This document shows positions 36,627 to 46,029 of a DNA stretch of 64,000 nt, piece after piece (position 1 is the stretch's first letter; every line of letters begins with the position of its first letter). The position numbers were made by a program, and so were the translations under genes. Origin of the DNA: Roseobacter sp. HKCCD6576-2 (lineage in GTDB: Bacteria; Pseudomonadota; Alphaproteobacteria; Rhodobacterales; Rhodobacteraceae); the NCBI RefSeq assembly GCF_013179285.1, contig NZ_WVNW01000003.1:359095-423094 (forward strand), read 5' to 3'. The notes below the pieces were generated by a model that worked only from the letters and a program-made list of their open reading frames with translations, was not told the DNA's origin and did no database searches.

Positions 36627-37472
36627 TCAGGCCGTCTCCTTGTGCTTCACTGGAACCCAGATGATGATCGTCTCTGGCGCGCTGTTTCTCATGCGCATAC
36701 AGAGATCAAGTGTGTCGACGATATCTCCATTCAGATCAGCATCCACGAAAACGATGTTAGCTGCCGACATGAGCTTCTCCAACTGATGCCAATCTTCCTT
36801 GGACGCCTCTGCTGTCGCCTTTGGGAATTTCACACGACCAATCCCAGAGGGTTGCGTGACGGAGGCGGGTGGGCGGGAGATATTCTGCCCCAACAAGCTG
36901 GTTATGCGGTCGGCGACCGAAATCTCTCGCGCATCCGGTGTGCCAAAGAGCCGAATATCAATGCCGATTTTATCCGGCGTTTCGGTACGCCCGTGTCCAC
37001 CCTCTATCACTCTAAGGGTCGGTGTGGCGATTGGGGGGTCGTCTTTCGAACTGGAGGGCTGTTGCAGAAACGCTCTTTTGTGTCTCATCGCCCCAGGCGA
37101 AAGGCGCATATGCAGATCACAGGGGCTGTTTGTTTGGGGGGAGGGGGCAGCCCGTGTGGTTCTCATGCCTCCGACCGAAATGGCCGGATGTGTTGCGCGT
37201 TTGTGCCGCATGGCGGGTTCGTGCCGTAACATATTGCATCTGCGCGTCCAGTGGCTGCTCCGACGCGCAAAGCGACCAAGAAGCCCGGCGGCTAAGAACG
37301 CGCTTGCCACCGTAAATGCCGCATAGGCAAGAAACGTCATCCACCAAGGTGTATCGGAGCCTAGAATGTGTCTCGATATGAAGGCCATCGACACGACGAC
37401 ACTAATACTAACTCCAACGAGAAAACTGAAAGCTGTCGAACCTTCCTTGTTTGAGTGCCACTGAAATACCAT
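36627..37472 (-). CDS. Unknown membrane protein with a receiver-like C-terminal domain
   Basis: A 281-residue protein. Two hydrophobic spans near residues 15-35 and 44-70 (FSFLVGVSISVVVSMAFI, WWMTFLAYAAFTVASAFLAA) are followed by a long polar linker. The C-terminal about 120 residues have a strand ending in acidic residues (ANIVFVDADLNGD) and ETIIIWVPVKHKETA, which could be a degenerate receiver fold. The ATG at 37472 has GGAG 6 nt upstream. It lies in the same orientation as the membrane gene at 37696. The function is unknown. Confidence 0.55.
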   Translation of the reverse strand: MVFQWHSNKEGSTAFSFLVGVSISVVVSMAFISRHILGSDTPWWMTFLAYAAFTVASAFLAAGLLGRFARRSSHWTRRCNMLRHEPAMRHKRATHPAISVGGMRTTRAAPSPQTNSPCDLHMRLSPGAMRHKRAFLQQPSSSKDDPPIATPTLRVIEGGHGRTETPDKIGIDIRLFGTPDAREISVADRITSLLGQNISRPPASVTQPSGIGRVKFPKATAEASKEDWHQLEKLMSAANIVFVDADLNGDIVDTLDLCMRMRNSAPETIIIWVPVKHKETA

Positions 37473-37695
37473 CACAACTCCTAACGCACTGCCTGTAACG
37501 ATCGGCCCTTCAGCTCGTGTTCGGCTTGGTGAAAGTGTCTAAATGGTTAAACAAAAAAGTCAATATGATGAAATATCCCGGATGATATCGTTGTCGCCGG
37601 TTACATTCGTCGGGTGAGTTGCTCCGTTTCCAGCTGTTGTGTGTGGTGCAGCGCGCCGGTGGATTGATATCTGAGTTGGCGGGTCGTTTTGAAAG

Positions 37696-38331
37696 TTAGA
37701 TTTCATCCCTGCGGGCGGCTTGCCGCCTAGCAATATCTCGTTGGCGGAAATACACGATCAGAAGGAGCAAGATGATCGCTGCGCCTGCTGCATCACCCAC
37801 AAGAACCAGCCCAATGAAGGCTAGTGTCTGAGACAATGGTAAACTGGTTTCGTGAACCAAGATGAGGGCGCTTGCGGTGGCAATCGACGACATCAATAGT
37901 ATTGCAAACATGGAGCGCCATGACTTTAGAGCGCTTGCTCGACCTGACTTGAGGCCTGCGAGCTGCAGGAGATTTCTCATCAGTGGTGGCATGATGAGAT
38001 AGACAAGAAGCACCAACAAGTGCTGAACGTCCCATCCGAAGCCAAGGATCATGTGCTGGAGCATTGCCGTCGGAAGGATATAGATCGCCGCCCACCACGC
38101 ATACATCCAGGTTGCCAAAGCTTTGATAGCTGCCGGCAAGAACAGCAGGGCTGGCGCGAAAAACGCGATGGCGTGCGGGCTTTCGCCTAGAAGAGTTTGT
38201 TGGGCTGGATAAATGAAGGACCACGTCAACCATACCGCAGCGCCATGCAGGGCGCTAAACTCCACAGTTCTTCGGATATGCTCCTTGAACTGCGCGGCAG
38301 GGATAGAACACACAGAGTCGCGCCAGCGCAT
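37696..38331 (-). CDS. Unknown integral membrane protein
   Basis: A 211-residue protein with about five or six hydrophobic segments (FFAPALLFLPAAIKALATW, WWAAIYILPTAMLQHMILGF, LLVLLVYLIMPPLM, AGAAIILLLLIVYF) and a basic C-terminal tail (RQRDIARRQAARRDEI). The layout recalls MASE-type sensory membrane domains, but there is no output domain. The start at 38331 follows an excellent GGAGGTAA site. It probably forms a unit with the gene at 36627. The function is unknown. Confidence 0.6.
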   Translation of the reverse strand: MRWRDSVCSIPAAQFKEHIRRTVEFSALHGAAVWLTWSFIYPAQQTLLGESPHAIAFFAPALLFLPAAIKALATWMYAWWAAIYILPTAMLQHMILGFGWDVQHLLVLLVYLIMPPLMRNLLQLAGLKSGRASALKSWRSMFAILLMSSIATASALILVHETSLPLSQTLAFIGLVLVGDAAGAAIILLLLIVYFRQRDIARRQAARRDEI

Positions 38332-38894
38332 CCCGTTACCTCCATAATAGTCATACTGAATATATCTTCGATTCTCGGCGAGTGCCAGAATGAAGCTTGA
38401 TCCAGCACATCCGGTTGGATTTCGGGAGGTGGGGGAGGCGCGGCCATATCTATGTCGCCGGAAACCCAGCTGCGAATAAACCCGCATGTAGCGGCGAGGG
38501 TGCCGCTGATGTGACATCTTCTGGGTGCTAAACGTCCCGGATCAAAGCGGCTGCAAGCCTCACGTCTGCATGTCGCGTTTTCGTCGCAGCCATATTGCTG
38601 CCGACCTAATGCGCTGGCACACGCAAGGCGCAGAAGGGCCACGTATCAACAAACGTATTATTTTCGTAAGCTTGGGTCGCATAGATACAAGATTCTAGGG
38701 CGTCGATGGCGGAGGAGGTGTCCGCCATTTACTTGTCACATCTCGTCTTCATGTGTCCGGGATTCGCTCAATAACCTATTATTTTAGACCGAATAGTGTT
38801 TGCGCAGTTGCTTTCCGTCTTGACTTGTCTCAATCAATCGTTCTGCGGATGTGGGTCTAGATGTGGGACCAAGTGTCAAGTTGAAGGAAAGAAA
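38332..38894. other. Non-coding stretch upstream of the integrase
   Basis: About 560 nt without a credible gene. A hairpin ATGGCGGA (38706-38713) / TCCGCCAT (38721-38728) could be a terminator or part of the integration site. No tRNA 3' end was recognised next to the integrase, and no matching direct repeat was found by eye elsewhere. Confidence 0.35.
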
Positions 38895-40100
38895 ATGCTG
38901 ACCGATCTCAAGGCGCGGAAGCTGAAAGCCGGTGAGAGGCCGTTGCATGTGGGCGGGGTCGCGGGCCTCTACTTGCGTGCGGGATCGAAAGATGGGCGGG
39001 GTCGGTTCATCTTAAGATATGTTTCACCGGTGACGGGCAAGCGACGCGATATGGGGCTGGGAGTCTACCCTGAAACTGGGCTCGCGCTCGCCCGGCAAAA
39101 GGCGTTCGAGGCGCGAGCGCTTATTGCCGAGGGTATTGATCCGATTGATAACGCGAAGATCTATCAGGCGGAAGTCGTGCCAAAACTGGACAGACCAACC
39201 TTCACGGAAGCCGCTGAGACGGTTCATGCTTCTCTTGCTCCGGGGTTCCGAAACAAGAAGCACCGCGATCAGTGGATCAACACACTCCGAACCTATGCCT
39301 ACCCCTTGATTGGCCAAGTCACAGTGGATCACCTACACACGATGGAGTTCGCCAATGTCCTCCGCCCAATCTGGCTGACCAAGCCCGAAACGGCGACACG
39401 CGTTCGGCAACGATGTGAGCGCGTGATGACCTGGTGCTTGGCTCAGGGTCTTGTCGCCAGCAACCCTGTTGCGGCCGTCGACGCCCTGCTCCCCAGGCAA
39501 ACGCGAAAACGGGACCGAGTTCAGCACTTCCCGGCCGTGCCATGGCGCGCTCTGCCGACCGTTTGGCAGGCGCTTTTCAGGCGCCCAAATCCAAGTGTCG
39601 GACTCCAGGCCCTGATGTTCTTGATCCTGACGGCGGCAAGATCGGGTGAGGTACGATCTGCCGTCTGGGACGAGTTTGACCTAGAGAACCAAACCTGGGT
39701 CATTCCGCCGGAGCGCACGAAGATGGGCCTGAGACACCGGGTCCCGTTGTCGCGGGATGCTCTGCGAGTTCTACAGTTCCGTGCCCAGTTTGAAGATGGC
39801 TCCCGGTTCGTCTTCGCAAACAGGGCCGGGCGGCCCTTGAGTGACATGACACTCACAAAGCTCTTGCGCGATCAAAAAGTCGCCAGCGACGTGGAGACCC
39901 GTCCCGCGACCGCCCACGGTTTCCGGTCTAGCTTTCGGGACTGGGCATCAGAGGCCGGGTATCCTCGAGAGCTTGCGGAAAGGGCTCTCGCCCATGCCGT
40001 TAAGTCCGAGACAGAAGCCGCCTATCACCGGACCGACTTACTCGAGCAACGCCGCCCGATGATGCAAGCTTGGGCGGCACACTGTGTGTCGGACCAATAG
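38895..40100 (+). CDS. Tyrosine recombinase / P4-type integrase
   Basis: A 401-residue integrase. An N-terminal DUF4102-type domain (LTDLKARKLKAG, YLRAGSKDGRGRFILRY) is followed by a SAM-like arm and a C-terminal catalytic domain. The catalytic residues are seen as Arg in AARSGEVRSAVW, HGFRSSFRDWA (His-x-x-Arg) and the nucleophile Tyr in AAYHRTDLL. The ATG at 38895 has AAGGAAAG upstream; a 33-residue extension to 38796 was rejected. Its full length suggests activity. The island it mobilised is not obvious. Confidence 0.92.
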   Translation: MLTDLKARKLKAGERPLHVGGVAGLYLRAGSKDGRGRFILRYVSPVTGKRRDMGLGVYPETGLALARQKAFEARALIAEGIDPIDNAKIYQAEVVPKLDRPTFTEAAETVHASLAPGFRNKKHRDQWINTLRTYAYPLIGQVTVDHLHTMEFANVLRPIWLTKPETATRVRQRCERVMTWCLAQGLVASNPVAAVDALLPRQTRKRDRVQHFPAVPWRALPTVWQALFRRPNPSVGLQALMFLILTAARSGEVRSAVWDEFDLENQTWVIPPERTKMGLRHRVPLSRDALRVLQFRAQFEDGSRFVFANRAGRPLSDMTLTKLLRDQKVASDVETRPATAHGFRSSFRDWASEAGYPRELAERALAHAVKSETEAAYHRTDLLEQRRPMMQAWAAHCVSDQ

Positions 40101-40324
40101 GCATTCTAGCATTACGTCTCCAACAAACTGTGCATCGGCTGGTTCAGCCCGGAAAGGTCTGCGCAAGTTTCTGTGGCACCTATACCGGCTACGCCAATAA
40201 GATCAGACGGTGCTGACCAACGATGCACCGAGCGACAAATGAGACGCACCTCATGCAGCTTCTAGCGGCTCTGCGTGCCTCAACGCTCAAAGTCCCTGTT
40301 CATCTTTTGACCGTCGCACCGGTC

Positions 40325-40543
40325 CTAGGCGTCCGACTGTGCAATGCATACCCTCTCGATTAAGCCCCGTAAGGTCGCATCAACTATTTTACCCATTATC
40401 ATTTGCACCACGGTCAGCCCCATCAGTCAGCCGAGCAGGCGATACTTGATACGGAAATCGAAGGTCCAAGTTGCCCCTGATTTACCGCCTGTCGTCTTCT
40501 GTTTCCAAGCGCGGCTCAACCATGGAAAACCTCTCGGAACCCA
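40325..40543 (-). pseudogene. Decayed SRPBCC-family protein fragment
   Basis: On the minus strand a frame reads WKQKTTGGKSGATWTFDF, then RIKYRLLG, a TGA at 40427-40429, and LMGLTVVQMIMGKIVDATL. This matches the C-terminal part of SRPBCC ligand-binding proteins, where a Trp (TGG) is expected at the stop. No start and no N-terminal half remain. It is therefore a truncated gene with a nonsense mutation. The assignment rests on pattern memory only. Confidence 0.5.
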
Positions 40544-40632
40544 TCAGCTGCCGAGGTCGAAAATCCGAACAACGCAATTGTGGTTGCAACCTCGCTGCTC
40601 TGTCACGGGCTACTTGTAAACATTCCAGTTCT

Positions 40633-40647
40633 TGAGTAATTTAGTCA
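40633..40647. promoter_or_regulatory. Iron-responsive box upstream of hmuT
   Basis: TGA-GTAATTTAG-TCA fits the TGA-N9-TCA consensus of RirA-type iron-responsive operators. It lies 88 nt before the hmuT start. Four further boxes of the same form stand in front of other iron genes in this window. Confidence 0.6.
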
Positions 40648-40734
40648 GATAAGTCAAACGATCCCCGCCAGTTCGGTCGACTCATCGACCAAACCAGCCG
40701 ACATCGCGACTCCGCAGTGGCCATTGGAGTAGAC

Positions 40735-41634
40735 ATGACGGCTATCGACACAGACGCTCTCCGCGCTTTCTTCCGCTTCAGGCACCGACGACCGGCTGTC
40801 CTTATCGGCGCATTTGTGATTCTTGTGATGATGCTGTCTTCAGCGCGGGCTGATCCGGCAGAGCGGGTCCTCGCCCTGGGTGGCGTGGTGACCGAGATCG
40901 TCTATGCGCTCGGCCAGGGCGACCGGTTGGTTGCGCGGGACACGACTTCCAGCTTTCCTCCAGAGGCCTCTGACTTGCCGGATGTAGGGTATGTCAGGGC
41001 TTTGTCGGCGGAAGGGGTCTTGTCGGTCGGCCCGGATCTGATCATTGCAATCGAGGGCAGTGGACCGCCCGAGACCATGCAGGTACTGCAATCCGCGGAT
41101 ATCGAGATCGTCACCATCCCCGAAGGCTATGATGGCGACGCGGTTTTGGAAAAAATCCGCGTAGTCGCTGAGGCGTTAGACGTCCCAGAGGAGGGCGCGC
41201 GACTCGCGGCAGAGGTTGATGTGGCGCTCGGTGCGGCCATTGCACCTCACGGGTCGGACACTGCGCCGCGAGTCTTGTTCATTCTGTCGCTTCAGGGTGG
41301 CCGTATTATGGCCGCGGGGGCTGATACCGCTGCGGAAGGCATCATCGGGCTCTCGGGCGGGGTGAATGCGATGGAAGGCTTCGACGGCTATCAGCAGATT
41401 AGTGATGAGGCGGTGCTGTTGGCGGACCCGGATGTGATCCTGATGATGGACCGCACAGGCGATCACGACGCCGACACCTCCGAGATTCTGACGCATCCAG
41501 TCCTCGGTCGAACTTCGGCCGCGAAAAACGGCGCTATCGTGCGTCAGCCGGGCCTGCTGCTATTGGGGTTCGGCCCCCGCACGCCCGAGGCTATTGAGGC
41601 GCTGAGCGAAGCGTTTCGCCGAGCGCGGGGGTAG
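40735..41634 (+). CDS. hmuT: Haem ABC transporter substrate-binding protein
   Basis: A 299-residue periplasmic haem-binding protein of the BtuF/FhuD fold. After a signal segment (VLIGAFVILVMMLSSARA) it has RVLALGGVVTEIVYALG, VGYVRALSAEGVLSVGPDLI and GGVNAMEGFDGYQQIS, the usual HmuT order. GGAGT precedes the ATG at 40735. It receives haem after passage through HmuR and hands it to HmuUV. It lies 3 nt before hmuU. Confidence 0.9.
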   Translation: MTAIDTDALRAFFRFRHRRPAVLIGAFVILVMMLSSARADPAERVLALGGVVTEIVYALGQGDRLVARDTTSSFPPEASDLPDVGYVRALSAEGVLSVGPDLIIAIEGSGPPETMQVLQSADIEIVTIPEGYDGDAVLEKIRVVAEALDVPEEGARLAAEVDVALGAAIAPHGSDTAPRVLFILSLQGGRIMAAGADTAAEGIIGLSGGVNAMEGFDGYQQISDEAVLLADPDVILMMDRTGDHDADTSEILTHPVLGRTSAAKNGAIVRQPGLLLLGFGPRTPEAIEALSEAFRRARG

Positions 41635-41637
41635 AGA

Positions 41638-42720
41638 ATGACCATCGCAGATCCGATTGCGCACAATGTGAGTGGACCAACATTCGGCGATCGGCAAGGG
41701 CGTGCCCAGGTCGCGATGATCTGCCTCACGGGTCTTTTGATCATCATGTCGGTGGCAAGCTTAAGCGTCGGGGCCTCGGGTGCCAGCCTGTGGAACGGGC
41801 TTTGGCTGCTGATACGGGGTGAAGCGATCAACGCGCGGGACGCCATCATCCTGTTCGATATCCGACTGCCGCGTTTGGCGCTTGGCATCCTGGTCGGTGC
41901 CGCGCTGGCGGTTTCGGGGGCTGTGATGCAGGGCCTGTTCCGTAACCCGTTGGCTGATCCCGGGCTGGTGGGCGTCGGCGCGGGTGCCGGGCTTGGCGCG
42001 ATCACGGCGATCGTTCTTGGCGGGATGTTGCCGCTAATGTTGCGGGACGTGCTGAGCTACTACTTGGTGCCATTGGCGGCGTTTCTGGGTGGCTGGCTGA
42101 CGACCATCCTGCTCTATCGCATCTCCACCAGCCGTGGACGCACCTCGGTGGCGGTTATGCTTCTGGGGGGGATCGCGATGGGGGCCCTGGCAGGTGCGAT
42201 CTCCGGAGTTCTGATCTACATGGCAGATGATGCGCAATTGCGCGACTTAACATTCTGGGGGCTCGGCTCTCTGGCGGGGGCGACCTGGGACAAGGTACTG
42301 ATCGCCGGCCCTCTGATCCTCATGGCGCTGGCCACGACACCGTTTCTTGCGCGGTCCCTGAACGGGTTGGCCCTGGGGGAGGCCCCGGCAGCGCATCTCG
42401 GTATCCCGGTGCAGCGGATGAAGAATATCTCAATCCTGACCGTCGCCGCCGCGACGGGGGCTGCCGTCGCGGTCTCGGGTGGGATCGGCTTTGTCGGCAT
42501 CGTGGTTCCGCATCTTTTGCGCATCATGATCGGTCCGGATCACCGCTATTTGCTTCCCAATGCGGCGCTCCTCGGCGCGACGCTGTTGATCGCGGCTGAT
42601 ATGATCTCGCGCGCGATCATTGCGCCAGCTGAATTGCCCATCGGGATCGTGACCGCCACCCTGGGCGGGCCATTCTTCCTCTGGATCTTGCTGCGCAACC
42701 GCAGCTTGCTGGACCTGTGA
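41638..42720 (+). CDS. hmuU: Haem ABC transporter permease
   Basis: A 360-residue FecCD-type permease with about ten spans. It shows RLPRLALGILVGAALAVSG, NPLADPGLVGVGAGAGLGA and GGIGFVGIVVPHLLR, all hallmarks of iron-complex and haem importers. It follows hmuT by 3 nt and overlaps the ATPase gene by 4 nt (GTGA). The N-terminal about 25 residues are polar and cytoplasmic. Confidence 0.92.
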   Translation: MTIADPIAHNVSGPTFGDRQGRAQVAMICLTGLLIIMSVASLSVGASGASLWNGLWLLIRGEAINARDAIILFDIRLPRLALGILVGAALAVSGAVMQGLFRNPLADPGLVGVGAGAGLGAITAIVLGGMLPLMLRDVLSYYLVPLAAFLGGWLTTILLYRISTSRGRTSVAVMLLGGIAMGALAGAISGVLIYMADDAQLRDLTFWGLGSLAGATWDKVLIAGPLILMALATTPFLARSLNGLALGEAPAAHLGIPVQRMKNISILTVAAATGAAVAVSGGIGFVGIVVPHLLRIMIGPDHRYLLPNAALLGATLLIAADMISRAIIAPAELPIGIVTATLGGPFFLWILLRNRSLLDL

Positions 42721-43511
42721 CGCTGATGCTGAGTGCCGAAAATATCCATGTCAGCCTCTCGGGCACCGCGGTTCTGAAGGGCGTATCGCTGGCCGCTGCG
42801 CCGGGCCAGGTCACAGTGATTGTTGGCCCGAATGGGTCGGGCAAGACGACCTTATTGCGAGCCGTCACCCAGGAACTGTCCTATGACGGCATCATCCGGC
42901 TTGAGGGTTCCGACATCGCCGCTCTGCCCGGTTGGCAGCTTGCGGCTCGGCGGGCGGTCCTGCCGCAAGCCAGCCGGATCGCCTTTCCCTTCACTGTGCT
43001 GGAAATTGTCCGGCTTGGTATGATGGCGAGCGCGACCCCACCACCCGAGGGCCGTGCGTCAGAGGCACTCGCGCGGGTCGGGCTCGCTGGGTTCGAGGGT
43101 CGGTTTTATCAGGAACTGTCCGGTGGTGAGCAGCAACGCGCGCAATTGGCCCGTGTCCTGACACAGGTCTGGGAGCCGTCTAGCCCGGGCGGTCCGCGCT
43201 GGCTGTTGCTGGATGAACCAGTCTCCAGCCTCGATATCGGGCACCAGCTTGAGGTGATGGACCTGATGGCTGCCTATGCCCGCAACGGTGGCGGTGTGAT
43301 CGCTGTCATGCATGATCTGAACCTGACCGCGATGTATGCCGATCAGGTGATCCTTCTGTCCGACGGGCGCTGTCTGGCCACTGGCCCGCCGGCCCACGTT
43401 CTGACCGACGAATTGCTGAGCAAAGCCTATGATTGCGAGCTCCGCGTCAGCACGGCTCCACCTGCGCCCGCTACCTATCTTTTGCCCCATATGGCCCGCC
43501 GCGCGGGCTGA
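42717..43511 (+). CDS. hmuV: Haem ABC transporter ATP-binding protein
   Basis: A 264-residue ATPase with Walker A GPNGSGKTTLL, signature LSGGEQQR, Walker B WLLLDEPVSSLD and the H-loop in AVMHDLNLT. The 12-residue insert before Walker B (VWEPSSPGGPRW) is typical of HmuV. The GTG at 42717 overlaps the permease stop; ATG 42726 is the alternative start. It energises haem import with HmuU. Confidence 0.92.
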   Translation: MTLMLSAENIHVSLSGTAVLKGVSLAAAPGQVTVIVGPNGSGKTTLLRAVTQELSYDGIIRLEGSDIAALPGWQLAARRAVLPQASRIAFPFTVLEIVRLGMMASATPPPEGRASEALARVGLAGFEGRFYQELSGGEQQRAQLARVLTQVWEPSSPGGPRWLLLDEPVSSLDIGHQLEVMDLMAAYARNGGGVIAVMHDLNLTAMYADQVILLSDGRCLATGPPAHVLTDELLSKAYDCELRVSTAPPAPATYLLPHMARRAG

Positions 43512-43540
43512 CGATCAAAATCAGACGAAGGAGAGACCTG

Positions 43541-43870
43541 ATGTACCTTGCGATGAACCGGTTCACCGTGCGTGCCGAGAACACCGAAGCGTTCGAGGCG
43601 CTGTGGCTTGGCCGCGACAGCCATCTTAAAGAGATGGAGGGCTTTGTCGAGTTCCACATGCTCAAAGGTCCAGAGCAGGAGGATGGCACGATCCTCTATG
43701 CGTCCCACACCGTCTGGGAAAGCGAAGGGGTGTTCAAGGCCTGGACCAGGTCTGAGCAGTTCCGAGAGGCCCATAAGAACGCGGGCATGACCAGCAAACT
43801 GCATGAGGGCCACCCGAGTTTCGAAGGCTTCTCGGCGATACAGCACATCGCCAAAGACGCGGCCGCGTGA
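43541..43870 (+). CDS. IsdG-like haem-degrading monooxygenase
   Basis: A 109-residue ferredoxin-like ABM-fold protein. The catalytic triad of IsdG-type haem oxygenases is in place: Asn6 (MYLAMNRF), Trp68 (VFKAW) and His78 (FREAHKN). It releases iron from imported haem in the cytoplasm; rhizobial homologues are HmuD/HmuQ. GAAGGAGAG lies before the ATG. It ends the hmuTUV unit and faces hmuR across a terminator. Confidence 0.85.
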   Translation: MYLAMNRFTVRAENTEAFEALWLGRDSHLKEMEGFVEFHMLKGPEQEDGTILYASHTVWESEGVFKAWTRSEQFREAHKNAGMTSKLHEGHPSFEGFSAIQHIAKDAAA

Positions 43871-43878
43871 CGATCAAC

Positions 43879-43916
43879 AAAAAAAGGCCGCCGCGGCCAA
43901 AGGGTTGCGCGGCGGC
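43879..43916 (-). terminator. Intrinsic terminator of hmuR
   Basis: Read on the minus strand, GCCGCCGC (43916-43909) pairs with GCGGCGGC (43894-43887), followed by C and seven T residues (43885-43879). It lies 28 nt past the hmuR stop. On the plus strand the same hairpin follows the haem monooxygenase gene without a T-run. Confidence 0.8.
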
Positions 43917-43943
43917 AAGGTAAGAGAAAAGACCCACCAGGCC

Positions 43944-45941
43944 TCAAAAGGTGATGGTGGCCGAGATCTCGAAGGTCCGACCCGGCTGCGAAAGGCCGTT
44001 GGGATAGATCGTGTATTCCTCATCGAAGACGTTATCGATGCCGAAGCGGATCGTCCCATTCGCCAAGGGACCGCTGTCCGGGGCGAATGTGGCGTAGAGA
44101 TCCAGGGTTTGGTAGCTATCGCTTGGCGTCCCACCTGCTGGTACGCGGTCTTGATCCGCAGCGAAGACAGCGCGCGCACCAAGCTCCCAGTCTTCCCACG
44201 GACGCACGCCCGCCTCTAACGTCAGGCGGTCCTGCGGGATTGAGCCCAAGTCGCCGCCAACATCGTTTTCGCCCCGCGCGATCGACAACCCGCCGCCGAG
44301 GAACCAGGCCCCCGCGTCATAGTCGACCTCTGCCTCTAGACCGTAGAGCGTGGCGCTGGCGGCGTTGGAGCTGGTGGTGGTGCCACCGGGGATGTCCACC
44401 AGTTGCTCGATATAGTCATCGACTGTGGCGTAATAGGCATTGGCGCCGAAGCTGAGTTGATCGCCAGAGCGGAACACATCCATACCGTCGAAGCGTGCCC
44501 CGATCTCGAATTGCAGCGACTCCTCTGGGCGCAGGTTCGGGTTCGGGACAAAGTTGTTGCCGAAAAAGTGCTGGCCGCTGTTGTAGAGCTCACTCAAAGT
44601 GGGCGCGCGATAAGACTGCGCGATATTGCCGAAGATTTGCCAGTTATCATTGGGCCGATAGCTGAGCCCGATCCGGGGAGAGAAGAACTCTTCCGACACG
44701 GCGGCCAGCGTCGGATCATCGGGGTCACGCTCGTAGCTATCGAAGCGCGCGCCCGCGATTAGGTCCAGTTGACTGGTTAGGCCAAAGGTGGCCTCGGCGA
44801 AGATGCCGTATGTGGTCGCCTCGGCATTTGGGAAGGACAGCCGTGGTGCGCCGTTCCGAGTTCCCTCCTGGGTGTCACGGAACGCCTCGAACCCATAGAC
44901 TATGTCAACTGGCACACCGATATCAAACGTGGAGCGGTTCACAATCTCGAAGCCGTAGGTGTCATAGCGCGTTTCGTCCAGGCGCGCCGCTGCTGGTGGA
45001 ACGCGAGCCTCTGTAACTTCTAACCGCGTCGCGTAAAACAGCACCGAGAGATCGAGCCAATCCGAATTCGCGGGGTTGGACTCCCAGCTCAACCGAAGAT
45101 CACGGACATCGGCATCGCGGTCTACGACCGGGTTTGTTATGCCCGGGTTGTTGTTGGAGTTCGCCGTTACAATCGTATCGTCTTGATAGAGGGAGTAGCT
45201 CAACTCAAACCGGCTGCCGTCGCTCGGCTCAAACCCGACCTTGAACAGCGCGTTGCCGCTGTCGATCTGCGAGACTGGGATTTCGATGCCGTCGCCGGCT
45301 TCCAGATTAGACCCAATCTGCCGGCCGGAGAGCGCAAAGAGTAGATCTAACTGCCCATAGTCGGCATAGACCGCACTTGTGCCGTCAATCTGGTCGCCAT
45401 TCGAACTATATCCGAGCGAGACGCGCCCGCCGATAGTCTGCCCCTCTTGCAAGAGATCTGCGGCATCCACCGTCTCGACCGAGATCACCCCGCCAAGCGC
45501 GCCTGAGCCGAAGAGCGTCGAGCCGCCACCGCGGACCACTTCGACCCGCTGCACCAAGCTGGGATCGACAAAAAACCGGCCCCGGTGCGCCAAGCCGAAG
45601 TTCAAACGCCCGCCATCGAAGCGCAGCACGATCTGCTCGTCGCGGAAGCCGCGGATGTTCGGTTCGTGCGAGATACCCCGTGGGCCGCCGTTGATGGTCA
45701 CGCCTGGGATGTCGCCAATAAGCTCCTGAAAATCGCCCGCCTGGCGTTCGGCCAACTCCTCGCCCTCGACGACCGAAGCGGCCACGGGGGTGTCCAGAAT
45801 TGCGCGGTCATCGCGCAGGGCCGAACCAAGAAAAATGGTCCCGAGGTCAAAGCCCAAGTCCGGGTTCAGGTCCTGAGCGTGTACGGCGCTGCCGAAACTG
45901 GTGACAAGGGCCGACGTAAGTAAAAGAAGGCTGCGACGCAT
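43944..45941 (-). CDS. hmuR: TonB-dependent haem receptor
   Basis: A 665-residue outer-membrane receptor with the signal peptide LLLLTSALVTSFGSAVHA. A plug domain at about residues 45-155 (GVTINGGPRGISHEPNIRGF) is followed by a 22-strand barrel ending in a C-terminal Phe (FEISATITF). The haem-receptor FRAP/NPNL pair is present as YRAPTLSEL and VPNPNLRPEE, with a His between them. The start at 45941 has GGGAG upstream. An iron box lies about 90 nt upstream. It imports haem with the TonB complex encoded next to it. Confidence 0.92.
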   Translation of the reverse strand: MRRSLLLLTSALVTSFGSAVHAQDLNPDLGFDLGTIFLGSALRDDRAILDTPVAASVVEGEELAERQAGDFQELIGDIPGVTINGGPRGISHEPNIRGFRDEQIVLRFDGGRLNFGLAHRGRFFVDPSLVQRVEVVRGGGSTLFGSGALGGVISVETVDAADLLQEGQTIGGRVSLGYSSNGDQIDGTSAVYADYGQLDLLFALSGRQIGSNLEAGDGIEIPVSQIDSGNALFKVGFEPSDGSRFELSYSLYQDDTIVTANSNNNPGITNPVVDRDADVRDLRLSWESNPANSDWLDLSVLFYATRLEVTEARVPPAAARLDETRYDTYGFEIVNRSTFDIGVPVDIVYGFEAFRDTQEGTRNGAPRLSFPNAEATTYGIFAEATFGLTSQLDLIAGARFDSYERDPDDPTLAAVSEEFFSPRIGLSYRPNDNWQIFGNIAQSYRAPTLSELYNSGQHFFGNNFVPNPNLRPEESLQFEIGARFDGMDVFRSGDQLSFGANAYYATVDDYIEQLVDIPGGTTTSSNAASATLYGLEAEVDYDAGAWFLGGGLSIARGENDVGGDLGSIPQDRLTLEAGVRPWEDWELGARAVFAADQDRVPAGGTPSDSYQTLDLYATFAPDSGPLANGTIRFGIDNVFDEEYTIYPNGLSQPGRTFEISATITF

Positions 45942-46029
45942 GTCGTCTCCCATCCAAGTCTGCGTGAGTGTCTCGCAGTCCTGCCATGGAAGGGTGGGGC
46001 GCGTGCTTCAGCATCCTGGTACGGATTTC

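Larger units (their letters stand above)
40101..40734. other. Gap between the integrase and hmuT
   Basis: About 630 nt. The middle holds a decayed SRPBCC gene on the minus strand (40325-40543), and the right end holds an iron-responsive box at 40633-40647. The rest shows no gene or repeat that I can support. Confidence 0.45.

Noticed and set aside
38332..38517. N-terminal extension of the membrane protein at 37696
   Set aside because: The ATG at 38331 has a near-ideal GGAGGTAA site, and the extension is polar and Arg-rich without family resemblance.
38796..38894. A 33-residue extension of the integrase
   Set aside because: It lacks a ribosome-binding site and is unlike integrase N-termini; ATG 38895 follows AAGGAAAG.
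38640..38895. A tRNA gene or tRNA 3' end as the integrase attachment site
   Set aside because: No cloverleaf or TTCRANTC-type T-loop with matching stems could be found by eye, and no direct repeat was seen.
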